A DNA stretch of 64,000 nucleotides from Erpobdella octoculata. Taxonomy: Eukaryota; Annelida; Clitellata; Hirudinida; Erpobdellidae. Positions 35,301-46,039 of the stretch are shown one piece after another. Location: assembly GCA_963978895.1 (NCBI GenBank), contig OZ022245.1, positions 21,100,906 to 21,164,905 on the forward strand, read 5' to 3'. The notes under the pieces were generated by a model, which was not told the DNA's origin, ran no database searches, and saw nothing but the letters and a program-made list of their open reading frames with translations. Positions within the stretch are counted from its first letter, which is position 1, and each line of letters starts with the position of its first letter. Made by a program: the position numbers and the translations under genes.

Positions 35301-38300
35301 TATAAGTCTTTAACCTTTGTTTATAAAATGTATAGTTTTAGATATGAGAAGTCCCCGCATTATATAATAAGCAATAACTTTTGCTTAAGAGTTTAAATAA
35401 TAAAAGAAATCACTTTGATTCCATAAAAATTAAGAGACAAGTAATCCAGTGGAAGAAGTTCATCTTCAACTTGTATGAATCTTGGCTGGTGTGAAAAATT
35501 GAAATTGACAGTCACTTGAAAATGATTTTTTCTCTGGCATACGAACACATCGTCTGTACTGCTGAAATTGAATCCTTTGTCTGCAGTTGTTCTGAAGTCC
35601 AGAACTAATCTGTATATCATAATAGATTTTAATGTAAATGCTATTGGTGCATTAATAGCACTTACATTAAAACATGTTATTTATGCATTAATATATTTAT
35701 TAAGATGTGACTTATGTAATAATACCTAAAAAGATGTTAAGCAATATTATTAATAAATATGAGATTAACATATTATTATTATTATTCATGGATATGTAGC
35801 TTAAGGATCAAATTTTATGAATCTAGTTATTAGAAATCAAATTGTGTGTGTGAAGCTGACCATACTTTCAATTAACTTCTGAGTCTTACGATCTGTTTAA
35901 ATAAAAAACCATAAAATACATTTCTTTGCCATCTCCGCTGAAAAGTTTGAACCAGGATCTGTTTTTGTAAGGAAACCATTCGATTGCACATCTGGAATCT
36001 GATTCGTTCTCCACTTGATCAGGTGATGAAAGATTCTTTACAAATGGTGGAGATACAACCGATTCTCCAGAAGATGTACCATTAGCTACAAAAAGAGTAT
36101 TAAAATATAATTATTTATTATGAAGCTAGTTTGATCTCTTACAAAAATATATTCCAGTTTGATAATTACTTTAATTATTAATTTTTAATCACAAATAAAT
36201 TATAGATTGTAAGTGAAGCAAGTGCAGCAAAATATTAAATACTTTTTAGTGCATCACTATAGAATCTATAAAACATTAGAAAACAATTTTTTTGATCAGT
36301 CGATTTATTAGATTTTTCCTAAAACAAATGTTAACTTGGGTTCAAAATATGAGTTATATATTTATTGCGAATGGACGGTTATTTACAAGGTGAGGTTAAA
36401 AAATGATGTCGAGGCAGATTTCCTCACTTGTTTCAGAACTGATGGTCTTAGGGCTGATATACTTGGTCAATTGTTCCTCTGTGTTGCTGCGTCTCAAAGA
36501 AACGTCTTGATGGTTTCTATTATCTCCGTCTGCTGTTTCCCTTGGACTTGGAGAAAAATGAAAATTTTGTGTTGCTTTTGTTTCATGCAACTTTTTAGGT
36601 AAGTCTCCAAGTTGTTGTTGGTGGTGGTAGTGATAGCCATTTTGTAGTTGTGGTGAACAAGTTTTAGACGATGAGTGACGTCGCTTCTTTGGCTCCCGGA
36701 TGCTTTCATGACTGGTAATGGTAAAATAGAAAAATTGAAGAAAAATATTTCCTTTTACAATTTTTAAATCAATAAAGCATGTGGCCAGTGCTATTGACAA
36801 GGCACACCGTGGCAATAAGCAGCGAAATTGTTATTGACATGGCGGAGCGTAATATTATTATTATACTATTAACCCTAACCCTCCCCCATGCCAATAGCAA
36901 GTTCACCGGTAATCCTGCAGTATAGCGTCCTGAACCGATTTCGATGAAAAAACGGTTTAAAAAACTGTTTAATAGAATAACCATAGAACATTATCAAAAC
37001 ATATTACGAACAAGTATTTTACAGAAAAACTTACTAAAAACCGACTTTAAGAAAAATATCCAAAGGCAGTGTTGACACGCGGAATAATACAATTCAAGGA
37101 ATGAAAAGCAAGGAAGAGTTAATATTCAAATAAAATAACATAATAAAATAATAAATACATTTTAAAAAGTTACAAATAAATTTTTAATTATTTAAATTTT
37201 AAAAAATCAGAGCGCTGAGTGGAAATTTATCTATGACTAGCGAGGGATCCAGCGTTGCCCGGGGTTTTCCCATTATTTTTCTCTCGCTCCCGTTTCCTTC
37301 CCCGCTAGTTTTCTCGCTCCCGATCGTTTTCCCGCTCCCGATCGTTTTCCCGCTCCCGATCGCCTTCCCGTTCCCGGTCGCATTCCCGCTCCCGATTGCT
37401 CGCTTCCTGGTCGCTTTCTCGCTCGCTCTTTCGCTCTCCAAACGATTCTGCTAGCCACATGACCTCTAAAACTCAAAATTTCTGCTCCAAGAAATATGAT
37501 AGAAACCGTACCAAAGACAGCCAAGTCGCCAAGTACTTTTACTTTGATATTATTTTAATTTTTCTTGGTGTTCTGTTGCTAATTTATTGTTTTCAATGTT
37601 TTTTTAATTTTTCTTAAGGCAATTTGACATAAAGACATGGAGCGGGTTACGCAACTCGTACTTCTAAAGCAAACTAATATTTTTCAATTTTTTACTTCCA
37701 AAATTTTTTATATTGTTTTTCCTAAATTGTCTATTTTTATTTTAAATGTGTTTAATTTTTATTACCTTTATTCCTACTGTTCACTTCTATCGCTATTGAC
37801 AAATAGATCTTCATCGGGAACTACGTTAACTTCGGGAGTAATTTATAAATGTTCTAAAGTGCTATAATTTTTGTTTTTTTCAGTTATTTATGTTGTAATT
37901 AGTCTTTATTTTCCTTATTTATGTTTTAAATATCATTTACGTTAAAAAACCGGCCATTTTTCATCGAAATCGGTTCAGGACGCTATACTGCAGGATTACC
38001 AGTTCACCACCTATTCCTATTGCCATGGCGCGAGCCTTGTCAATAAATAAATGAAAGCAGGCCAGTCAAACTTACATTGACGTCACATTCAGATCTTTCT
38101 GATGAATTTGTTGTTGATTTTGTATATGTATCTGTACAGCTGAGTAGTGTTGTGGTTGATCTTCCGGTTGCTGTTGTTGAAAAAACGTCGTAGGAGTCTG
38201 TTGCTGTCTTTGCAAGAAAGTTTCGTTAATGTGTGGAAGAAAATCTTTTTGATGTCTCAAGATGTCAGTACATCGAGGTCTGAATTTGCCATTTACCAAT

Positions 38301-41300
38301 CCAGAGTCGAGAAGAAATCTTTCTTGTCCGCTTTTCAAAGGACCGCTGAAGGTTTTGTTTGTTTTTGAGAGGTGATCAGTTACCTCTGAGTAGGGAGGAG
38401 GCGGTTTATCAACTTGAAATTTAAGTAAATAATATTACGAAAAAAGATACTTTTTTTTAAAAACACGCTTTTATTTATGTGTGGAAAGTGCACTAAGAAG
38501 TATAAAATAATTTTTTTCCTTTCCTTCTATATGTCATCAAATAATCTTTGACTAAAAATAAAAGCGTGGGAGCTCATCCTAATCAGTTTCCATTTCCATC
38601 ATAATCCATAAACCTGTTTTTTGCGTGAAGCACATTTTAAGGGTCAAATCACTGGAATGCATTTATGTGAACAGAAAATTTACACAGTGCCCCCCAAAGT
38701 TCTTGGGCCCCCACTTCCAAATTCCTGGTTACGGCCCTGAATAAAAGCGTGTTTTTTAAAGTATCTTTTTTCGTAATATTATTTTTATTGTGTAAATCAA
38801 GTTACTTATTTCGAAAAGGGTAGATTCATATTTACACTAGTGATAACCAGTGGCGGATCCAGAAATTCCCGTGGGGAATGATCCAGATCCAACCTAGACC
38901 CAGACGCCGGCGCCGTGCGCTGACTAATTTTTTCTGGATAGAGATATTCAGATAAATTACAAAAAAATTGGTAAAAATCCTTGCTATATATTATTCCATA
39001 CAGTTAAGAGATTCAAGATCGTGACGTATTCTAGATAGAATAGATAGTAAGGTAGGAGCAGGGCAGTAACTAAGAATTTAGAAGTGGGAGGCCCTAGAAT
39101 TTAAAATTTTCTGTCTACATTAAGTTGTCGTTCCGGCGAATCGACCCCAAGAATGTGATTCACGTGACAAATCAGGCTTAATCTACAATATGTCGAATCA
39201 GCTCGAGAACTCCCTTAAGGCATGTAAATAAAACAACACAGCGTTTTAAAACAATTAAAATTTACCCACAAAACACATCACCATAAAATCACATTTCATA
39301 GGGTCATTATATCAGAGAAAACTCTCTACTAGGTGCTCAGATTGACTTTAAGCGTTATAAGATCCTTCTCGAAAGCTTGTGGCCCATTGATCGACGATAA
39401 GATCACAGAATCCGCGTGAGAGTGGAAAAACTGCTCTTGCCCGTTGCAGTCGACACAGCGGTGGGGCACGTTCCGACATTACGCTGGTAGACACTTGGAA
39501 GTGCGTCACGGTACTGCAGCATTGTATTTGCCTCTTTCATCAAAAAATTTGGCCGGAGTTTGCTACGGCACAGCCGCATTACAATAGTCAATTTGCCAGC
39601 TGGTACTTCCTGTCTGGTCTAGGCGAAGGGTCTGAGTGGTTCGAAGCATTTCTTTAAAAGAAAGTTATGCAATGATGGAGCAAGTTTGCACTCATTAAAT
39701 TGATGGTCCATTGCTGCATGGACTGAATCTGTGACGCTGTAAAATGCACACCTTATAAGTTCGCACAGAGGTACTTCAACACCAATAAAATGGCATTGGC
39801 CAGGTGGCCACAGAGTACTCGTTTGTGCTTTACCGATATTACTTGGTCATTACCATTAGACGGGAAAATAGCTGCATCTGCCATTTGATCAAATACTTCT
39901 GCAGACCGCAAGGAAATAGTGCTTTACTTGGCATTGAAGATTAGCACGAATGACTTTGTAACAAGGCATTTGCCTGTGACAGCAAACGCAGTATTTTGAC
40001 AGTGGCAATTGCAAAAAAAAACAGAATTGAGGCTTTGAAACTTTGTTGAACAGCCTCTCAACCGACAGATCAGCCAAAGCTTTCACTGGATTGGCCACCA
40101 TTTTGACGGTCTGCAAAATGTTAACTCTGTTGTTTTTTAAAACAATTGCAGATTGGTAGTAGTCCACCCATCCTTGTGCCGGTGATTGCTTGATAATCTC
40201 TCGTCCATATGTGTTTTCCACAAAATGTTTTCCGTAATACACATACAGTTGTTTGTTTTTATAAATTGGAAAAAAAGTTTTTCCATGACCTCTCATTCCA
40301 TAACGTGTCCAACCACAAGATGGAGCTTGTGATCGCAGGAGTGCACGTATGTAATTTTGCGACCCAAAGTGTCTTGCAATATTTTTGGACACCTTTTTTC
40401 CGCCTCTCATCACACTGGTCCTGTCATAACACGGACTGAAAATACACCTGGAGTCCATCCGAGAAGCCTAAAGGTTTAGGCTAAAGCTCTGTTAGCAACA
40501 AACGTACCAGGCTTTTGCCATCGGTATCCTATCGAAAGAGCAAAAACCTAAGGGCGAAAACAAAAGGACGAACAAATAAAGTAATAGAAAAAAATTCTAG
40601 AAAAAGAAGCAGCTTCTTGAAAGAGGTTTTGCATTGTCAAAAACCTGCCAAAAAGTAGAAAATAACTTCTGATCACATCCTTTATATTGACATGAAAGTT
40701 GCTTCAGGATTTTTTGTGTGGTACATGTAGATGTGTGATATATGATGGAGGAAATTTATTATTTCCCTCATAATTGGTCATTTTTAAAAACAATCCTGAA
40801 GCAACTTTCCTGTCAATATAAAGGGTGTGATCAGAAGTTATTTTCTACTTTTGGCAGGTTTTTGACAATACAAAACCTCTTTCAAGAAGTTGCTTCTTTT
40901 TCTAGAAATTTGTTTTATTACTTTATTTTTTCTCTTCATTTTTTCTCTCTCCTCTTTTTCTCTCTCATAGCTACCCATGAAGATGTTATAGCTTAATAAG
41001 CATTTTGTCAAATTTGTTATTGTGGTTGCAATTTGGGCTTGTAAATAGTAAAATTACTGATAATATGTAAATATCTTAGTCACTAAGCACAAAAAGGTGG
41101 TAATTTCATGAATGAAAATCACTTATATTTTTCGGGCAAAAGTCAGTCTTCCCTTCCCCCCTCACAAATTTCCCCATCGCCTATGCCTATGCTATCAGCC
41201 TTTCCGCAATGAGAGATAAACGTGACCGTTTTATAAGAAAAAAAAACAACAAACAGTCCCAATTTTCTAGTATGAATCAGTGCTGCAAGGCGTTCTTTAA

Positions 41301-43366
41301 AAAGCCTTTGTATTATATAATACCAACTGTTAACTCAGCGATGAAGTAGCTGACATTGTCAGCTATTCTCATGAATCAACAACAATACACTTATGGAGCG
41401 TAAAAAACAAAACTTTTTCGTCTGTCCATTTTTGAAACATCAAAGTATGCCCATTTCTAGATGGCTTTTGTAATACTAAGATTTTTCTATTACTATGGCT
41501 CACAATCTAGCATCGTCCCTTCTGTATATCCCACTAATCCCACTACACTCTCGTCAAATTTGGGTGGAAAAAGGCTCGTAGGATATAAAACGATGAAGTC
41601 AGCACTTTCACATTCACATTGTTCAGATGAACCTGCAGATCAAATACTCTTTGAGCTACTGACTATTTTTCTGTTTTATTTTTTTGTGAAAATAAATTTT
41701 TAGGCCTGGCTTTTTTTGGCACAATAAAAATCTGCTTTGCAAGGTGGGTCAGCAAAATTTTTGTTTTTGAAACAAAGTTTGCAAGAAACATCTTGAATCT
41801 CAAGTCCAGTTGCAGACATAAACAAACCCAAAAGAATCTGGTTGTAAATAGAATTGTTTTTAAACAGCACATCACGACAACAACTATCTCTCCTGCTTCA
41901 TAAGGACGGCTTCTTCTGAAGCATGCAAGCATGTTAAGTTCTTTTTTCTTTTTGACACACATTCCATGTGGAATGCGGATAGCCTGTTTGGCTAGCTTCT
42001 TAATTTCTTCAGCCACATTTTAATCATCTCCTCGGCACATTCACTCGTCTTCATATATTCAAAATTAAATGTACTGCAGTAAATTCGCTACAAAAAGTTT
42101 CATGCTTAGAAAAAGGTTGGGTCAAAAAATTTCAGACACATCGATAGGGGACGGCCTTTCCCACCACCACTCCCTTAGATCCCCCACTGGTTACTGTTCA
42201 TGACTTTAAACTACGGAAGCTGAATTGATCAAAATAATGAGATGTGAACTACAAACAGGACTTTTGTAACAATAAATATTGCATGATAAATAAACAATTA
42301 AAAAAAAAAATTGGTTGTTATGTTTTTTGGTATAGGTAAGGTCGGGTTGGGTCCCTTCATTAAGACTGTGTATGGGTCTTGTCGGGTCAGCGTAATGTTG
42401 CGGGTCGGATCGGCAAAGGTTGACCCGTGGGCAACTTTGATACATACAAACTTTGTCAAACTTTAAACTTTTACATACCATACTATATACATACATTGGA
42501 AATAACATGTATGTTGATTAATGAGTATATTATGCAAGGTATTGTATTATTAATCATTTAAACGGGTACTAATATAATCAAGCAATAAACAATAAATTAG
42601 AAAAAAATAAAAAAATAAAATTGTCTTTAAGAAATATGTAAACTAACAAATCAAATGAGAACCGTCTGCAGCTGATTTAACGTTCTGCTTGGTATTATTT
42701 TGAGGTGTTGAATAATCTGGAAAACTGAAACATAATAAATTTATTTAATGAAATAATGTCGGTTGATTAATTAGCTACGATTCAAATTAAAACTTCAAAT
42801 TTATTTAACACCTGCAAGTAAACACTTCATTTCCATCTGCAGAAACAAACAGACAGGAATCTGCTAAACTTTCCTTTTCCATATTTTCATCCAAATCTAC
42901 TGAATCAACTTGATCCATCGCTTTCATATAAGAATAAGAGATTGGCATATGAACATTATTCTGTCGACTTATTTCCTCGCTCAGTACATTGGATGATTTG
43001 AGAATACTTTCTACGTCACTTGGAGATAGAGGTCGAAGTCGTACCGGGTATCTGTCTTCATCGTGCTCTATTTGAGTGTTCCAGTTTACCGGTGGAGTTG
43101 AGTTGACACGATCCGAAATGTACCTGAACAGTTCTGGAGTTCTTGCTTGTCTTTCCCAGTGTTCAAGAGGATCATTTCTGAAATAATAATCCGGAAAACA
43201 TGCACAATTTAACGATTCTATAATAAATCCAAAGCATTTTTTTGTAAATAAAATTATTTCAATAAACGTACGCGTTGAAGTGGTTTTCTTCAAAGAACTT
43301 TTCTAAAGTTTCAAAATCTAAATCTTTTCCCAGATCGTTATTCATTTCAAGATCACAATTAGGCAT
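26366..43366 (-). CDS. MYRF: Myelin regulatory factor homolog, complete 16-exon gene
   Basis: Exons (5' to 3'): 43366-43272, 43177-42812, 42724-42648, 38412-38076, 36711-36428, 36085-35920, 35609-35414, 34609-34533, 34087-33847, 33571-33491, 33358-33239, 31666-31400, 31048-30687, 28905-28772, 28115-26984, 26489-26366; about 1,352 residues (human 1,151). MYRF is an ER-membrane homotrimer that cuts itself and releases a nuclear transcription factor. Visible parts: N-terminal FETLEKFFEENHFN; nuclear signal PKKRRHS; Ndt80-type DNA-binding domain with DKGFNFS, CQRKNHFQVTV and GKPNPDQRYF; intramolecular chaperone domain with NVGINTKSPAEALTVHGNI and the self-cleavage pair Ser...Lys in SDARIK; PKVGILAQQV; coiled coil; one membrane span WAAIGFVIVMILILLW; lumenal tail with LSQKYCNNKGC and a final SYLTSTYEFIIYDRI block as in MRF_C2. 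Exon 14 acceptor is uncertain. No UTRs were defined. Confidence 0.92.
30473..30650. repeat. ~40-bp minisatellite in MYRF intron 13
   Basis: About five imperfect units of the pattern AATACGGTTTAATCC(A/G)ATAT then TATTATT. It ends about 35 bp before the donor of the exon encoding the membrane span. The rest of the 28.9-30.7 kb intron is AT-rich with nothing else recognised. Confidence 0.8.
31753..32222. repeat. Direct repeat pair in MYRF intron 11
   Basis: TTGACCACAGTCTTCTAAAT with its continuation occurs at about 31753-31805 and again at 32168-32222 with a few changes; related AT-rich sequence follows each. Likely remains of a dispersed element. Confidence 0.6.
32821..33093. repeat. 23-bp minisatellite, about 12 copies
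   Basis: TCAATATTTATGCATTGATATC plus T is repeated almost perfectly every 23 bp; one copy has a single base change. Each unit contains the near-palindrome ATGCAT. It ends 146 bp before the exon carrying the self-cleavage dyad. Confidence 0.95.
34778..34830 (-). repeat. tRNA-like relic (possible SINE head)
   Basis: On the minus strand GGTAGCTCAGTCAGTA resembles a Pol III box A and AAGGGTTCAATGTC a box B, about 40 bp apart. The acceptor and anticodon arms do not fold into a normal tRNA. It lies in an intron of MYRF. Confidence 0.35.
36794..38043. mobile_element. Inverted-repeat element filling MYRF intron 4
   Basis: TTGACAAGGC at the left and GCCTTGTCAA at the right are each flanked by TA, as after a Tc1/mariner-type TA insertion. 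Inside, a longer arm of about 50 bp (36901-36955, TAATCCTGCAGTATAGCGTC) recurs inverted at 37954-38004. An extra ~80-bp piece with CCCTAACCC interrupts the left arm. A Helitron-like 3' end (37237) lies inside, so the unit is composite. No transposase frame remains. Confidence 0.65.
37237..37410 (-). mobile_element. Helitron-like 3' end with 18-bp repeats
   Basis: Read on the minus strand it ends CCCGGGCAACGCTGGATCCC then TCGCTAG, followed by T. Upstream are GGAAACGGGAGC and GAGAGAAAAA as in the element ending at 2723, and about six 18-bp units of the GGGAAAACGATCGGGAGC type. The 5' end was not found but must lie before the inner inverted arm at 37954. Confidence 0.6.
38428..38786. mobile_element. 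Palindromic MITE in MYRF intron 3
   Basis: Arms of about 45-49 bp: ATAATATTACGAAAAAAGAT and what follows to AAACACGCTTTTATT (38428-38476) is repeated inverted at 38740-38786. It starts only 16 bp from the acceptor of MYRF exon 4. Between the arms lies a GC-richer block with CAGGGCCGTAACCAGG on the minus strand, a hAT-like terminus that recurs at 39058 as CAGGGCAGTAACTAAG. Confidence 0.7.
38856..38905. mobile_element. hAT-type terminus-like sequence
   Basis: CAGTGGCGGATCCAG is a terminus commonly seen on hAT-type non-autonomous elements. A matching opposite end was not found nearby. Similar CAGTGGC starts occur at 20198 and 28274. Confidence 0.35.
39403..40458 (-). pseudogene. Unidentified broken coding region inside MYRF intron 3
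   Basis: A 189-residue frame (39889-40458) begins MDSRCIFSPCYDRTSVMRGG and contains QSPAQGWVDYYQS and CVCCHRQMPC, a possible Cys/His metal site. A frameshift near 39895 leads into another ~50-residue frame (39725-39895), and further frames continue to 39403. GC content and codon use are above those of the flanking intron, so it looks like a captured coding sequence in decay, most likely part of a mobile element. I do not recognise the family. Confidence 0.4.
40575..40928. mobile_element. Foldback element with ~137-bp inverted arms
   Basis: 40575-40711 and 40792-40928 are inverted copies of each other at roughly 90-95% identity, for example GTTGCTTCAGGAT, CTTTATATTGACA, AGTAGAAAATAACTTCTGAT and CTTTTTCTAGAA in each arm, with an 80-bp loop. 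No reading frame. It lies in the large MYRF intron 3 and would form a long double-stranded stem in the unspliced transcript. Confidence 0.85.
41700..42190. repeat. Dispersed repeat copy B (related to 11060-11800)
   Basis: Collinear with copy A: CAAGAAACATCTTGAATCTC, AGCTTCTTAATT, CACATTCA(C/T)TCGT and GGGACGGCC. A minus-strand frame (41663-42016, 117 residues, MAEEIKKLAKQAIRIPHGMC...) covers it, while copy A has stops in the same place, so this may be an old coding element. Family not recognised. Confidence 0.55.
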
Positions 43367-44504
43367 TGAATTAATTCGTGAAAGCGAGAAATTACGCGCA
43401 AAGGAAGAAACTATGCAACAATGTTAAAGGTCCTGTACACAGTTATACATGGACAGGCGGGTACTCGAAAGTAGACGATCACACTTCATTTTCCTTTAAC
43501 ATTTCAATGTTTTGCATTTCCGTTCCGTTAAGAAATTGTAATCCTCAAAATTTTTGTGAAATTCATAGAAATAAATCTGTAGAATTTTTAAGCAGACTAA
43601 GTCGATACGATTGAGTAATCAGGTTCGTCCGTTGCTTTCATGCGAATCATGTAGTAGAAGCATTGAGACAAAGTTCAACGACTCTCACTTAATGTCAAAC
43701 AAAACGGTACTTTATTAGATTTCCCACCTACGTCAACAGCTCAGCAATAGGTGTTGGAATTGTTTTTTATTGTTGGCTATTAAAATATAAATAAACGTTA
43801 GAAAAAAGTTATTAGAAATGTGCGATTATATGGTTAAGATAAGACAGGAGTTGAATGTTGTGGTTCTTTTATTGTTAAGCTAGTACTCTGTGTGTTGGCC
43901 TGATTCAATTATTTAGTATAGAAATGACATTTTATTATACTGCGATTGAGACAATGACAACAGAATGCATTCAATGTTATAGAAATATGAAGGTCGAATT
44001 TCTTTTAATATATGCATCATCACATAGGATTAGATAGGGTATCTCAGAAAGTGTGGTTAATTTCGCTGTGTTCATGAAATTTCATTTTTATGCTCAAAAA
44101 ACAATAATTATAGTCTTTATTAGTAAAAATTAAAAGCATTATACATAGTTTGGCTTGCTTATTTTTAAATTAATTTTAAATCAAAGTATGGCTGAGTGTC
44201 TAGTTTCGCAAGCCCTCGCTTTATGCTTTATAAAAGTCTATTTTCAACATTTTTAGTTGACGATAGTTGACTCTATTAAGATTCTTTCTTGTTTTTAAAA
44301 AATAAGAACATTACGATATCTTTTGTTTCAGTTTTTTGTATAAAAACATTTTTTTGCATTGATTTTAATTCTAGATTTTTGTTTAAATAAATTCATATAA
44401 ATATCCTACCTTAATGACAATGCTTTTATATTATTATTTTCCGCTTGCTTATCTAAACTATGTAAGTAGCCAAAAAAATTTGTCCCATCCCGTAAAAAAT
44501 CTAA

Positions 44505-44675
44505 AATTACGTGCCTGCAAAGGTACATAACATAGGCAAATAGTGCTGGGAAAAGTGCCAACACCTCGTCCTGACCTAACTACCCTCCTAAACAGCTAAA
44601 AAAAGTGTCAAAGATTTCTGATTGTGGGGAGGACATTAATCCATGTCTCCCCGCTGGCTATGCACCTTTTCCGAA
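44505..44675. repeat. Dispersed repeat, inverted relative at 55688-55858
   Basis: ACGTGCCTGCAAAGGTACAT, AATAGTG(C/T)T, the TCGTCCTGA region and AAAAAAGTGTCAA are shared with the reverse complement of 55688-55858. Non-coding. It lies between MYRF and the ETS gene. Confidence 0.6.
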
Positions 44676-45305
44676 TGTCTGAACGTTTTCCTAATGTCAC
44701 GTTTTCAGCTTTCAATACTTTTCTATAACAAATAAGGGTTTAAGGTGCACGACTTTTTGTTGAAAGGTACAACTTTTGCATTTAAATCTGTTGTTGTTCT
44801 TGTTACATGAAAAATAAACTTTTTTCCACCAGTTAGAGACTAAAAACAAATAACAACACGATGAAAACTAATAATAAAAAGTAGAAATACCCCGTCTAAA
44901 ATGAAGGTTTTTTAATAAATAAATAAAAGTGGTAATTAGTAATTAGACAATGTGGTTGCTCTAGCTGCCCAGCAATATAAAAGTTAAAAAAAGTTCAATG
45001 CTTTTGGATCGATCGTGTTCAAGCAAATTAAAATCACCACATTTCATGCCAAGCCTTCGAAAAACAGCGTCAATATCTTACGATGTTTTCTTTTGAACAA
45101 TAAGTCCAGCATTACGTTTGATGCAATCGGACATGTGGTTCTAGATCTAGAACTAAATGATGTAGATAACCTCTTGCATTATAAGCTTAGGTTAAACGTT
45201 TTGGATGATCCAAATTGGATCTATAGGACTTTTTTTGCACGTCTGTCCGCACTCATTTTATCAACTGCTGACTGCTGACGCTGCTGTTGCGTTATGCGGA
45301 ATTGC

Positions 45306-45306
<1 letters not shown>

Positions 45307-45336
<30 letters not shown>

Positions 45337-45830
45337 CATACATACATACATACATACATACATACATACATACATACATACATACATACATACATACATA
45401 CATACATACATACATACATACATACATACATACATACATACATACATACATACATACATACATACATACATACATACATACATACATACATACATACATA
45501 CATACATACATACATACATACATACATACATACATACATACATACATACATACATACATACATACATACATACATACATACATACATACATACATACATA
45601 CATACATACATACATACATACATACATACATACATACATACATACATACATACATACATACATACATACATACATACATACATACATACATACATACATA
45701 CATACATACATACATACATACATACATACATACATACATACATACATACATACATACATACATACATACATACATACATACATACATACATACATACATA
45801 CATACATACATACATACATACATACATACA

Positions 45831-45860
<30 letters not shown>
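45307..45860. repeat. Giant pure (TACA)n tetranucleotide array
   Basis: About 138 uninterrupted TACA/CATA units (554 bp). It lies 180 bp beyond the stop codon of the ETS gene and about 1.9 kb upstream of the MYRF start. The Tyr-Ile-His-Thr and Tyr-Val-Cys-Met frames on both strands are repeat artefacts. Confidence 0.97.
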
Positions 45861-45862
<2 letters not shown>

Positions 45863-45918
45863 GACATCGAAAATTATGTATCATTGATAATTTCTTGAAT
45901 GAAGATCTGAGTTTAACA

Positions 45919-45924
45919 TTTAAT
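45919..45924 (-). terminator. Possible poly(A) signal (ATTAAA) of ETS gene
   Basis: ATTAAA on the minus strand, about 115 bp after the stop codon and before the tetranucleotide array. If used, the array is outside the mRNA. Confidence 0.35.
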
Positions 45925-46039
45925 ATTTTAAACAGTGAAGTTCAATAAACTGCTAACATTTTGTCAAATATTTTTGATTTTTTTATAAATTTTTACATTA
46001 CTCATTACAACAATTCGTTTGCATTGTACAAACTGTTGA

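Noticed and set aside
36336..36602. Plus-strand frame of 88 residues
   Set aside because: Antisense shadow of MYRF exon 5.
36865..36895. CCCTAACCC, telomere-like
   Set aside because: Only about two units, inside a transposon arm; too short for an interstitial telomere.
45015..45278. 87-residue plus-strand frame (MFKQIKITTFHAKPSKNS...)
   Set aside because: No recognisable family and no splice context; possibly a transposon scrap but not supportable.
45205..45948. Long Tyr-Ile-His-Thr and Tyr-Val-Cys-Met frames, up to 247 residues
   Set aside because: A tetranucleotide repeat without stops stays open in several frames of both strands; no gene context.
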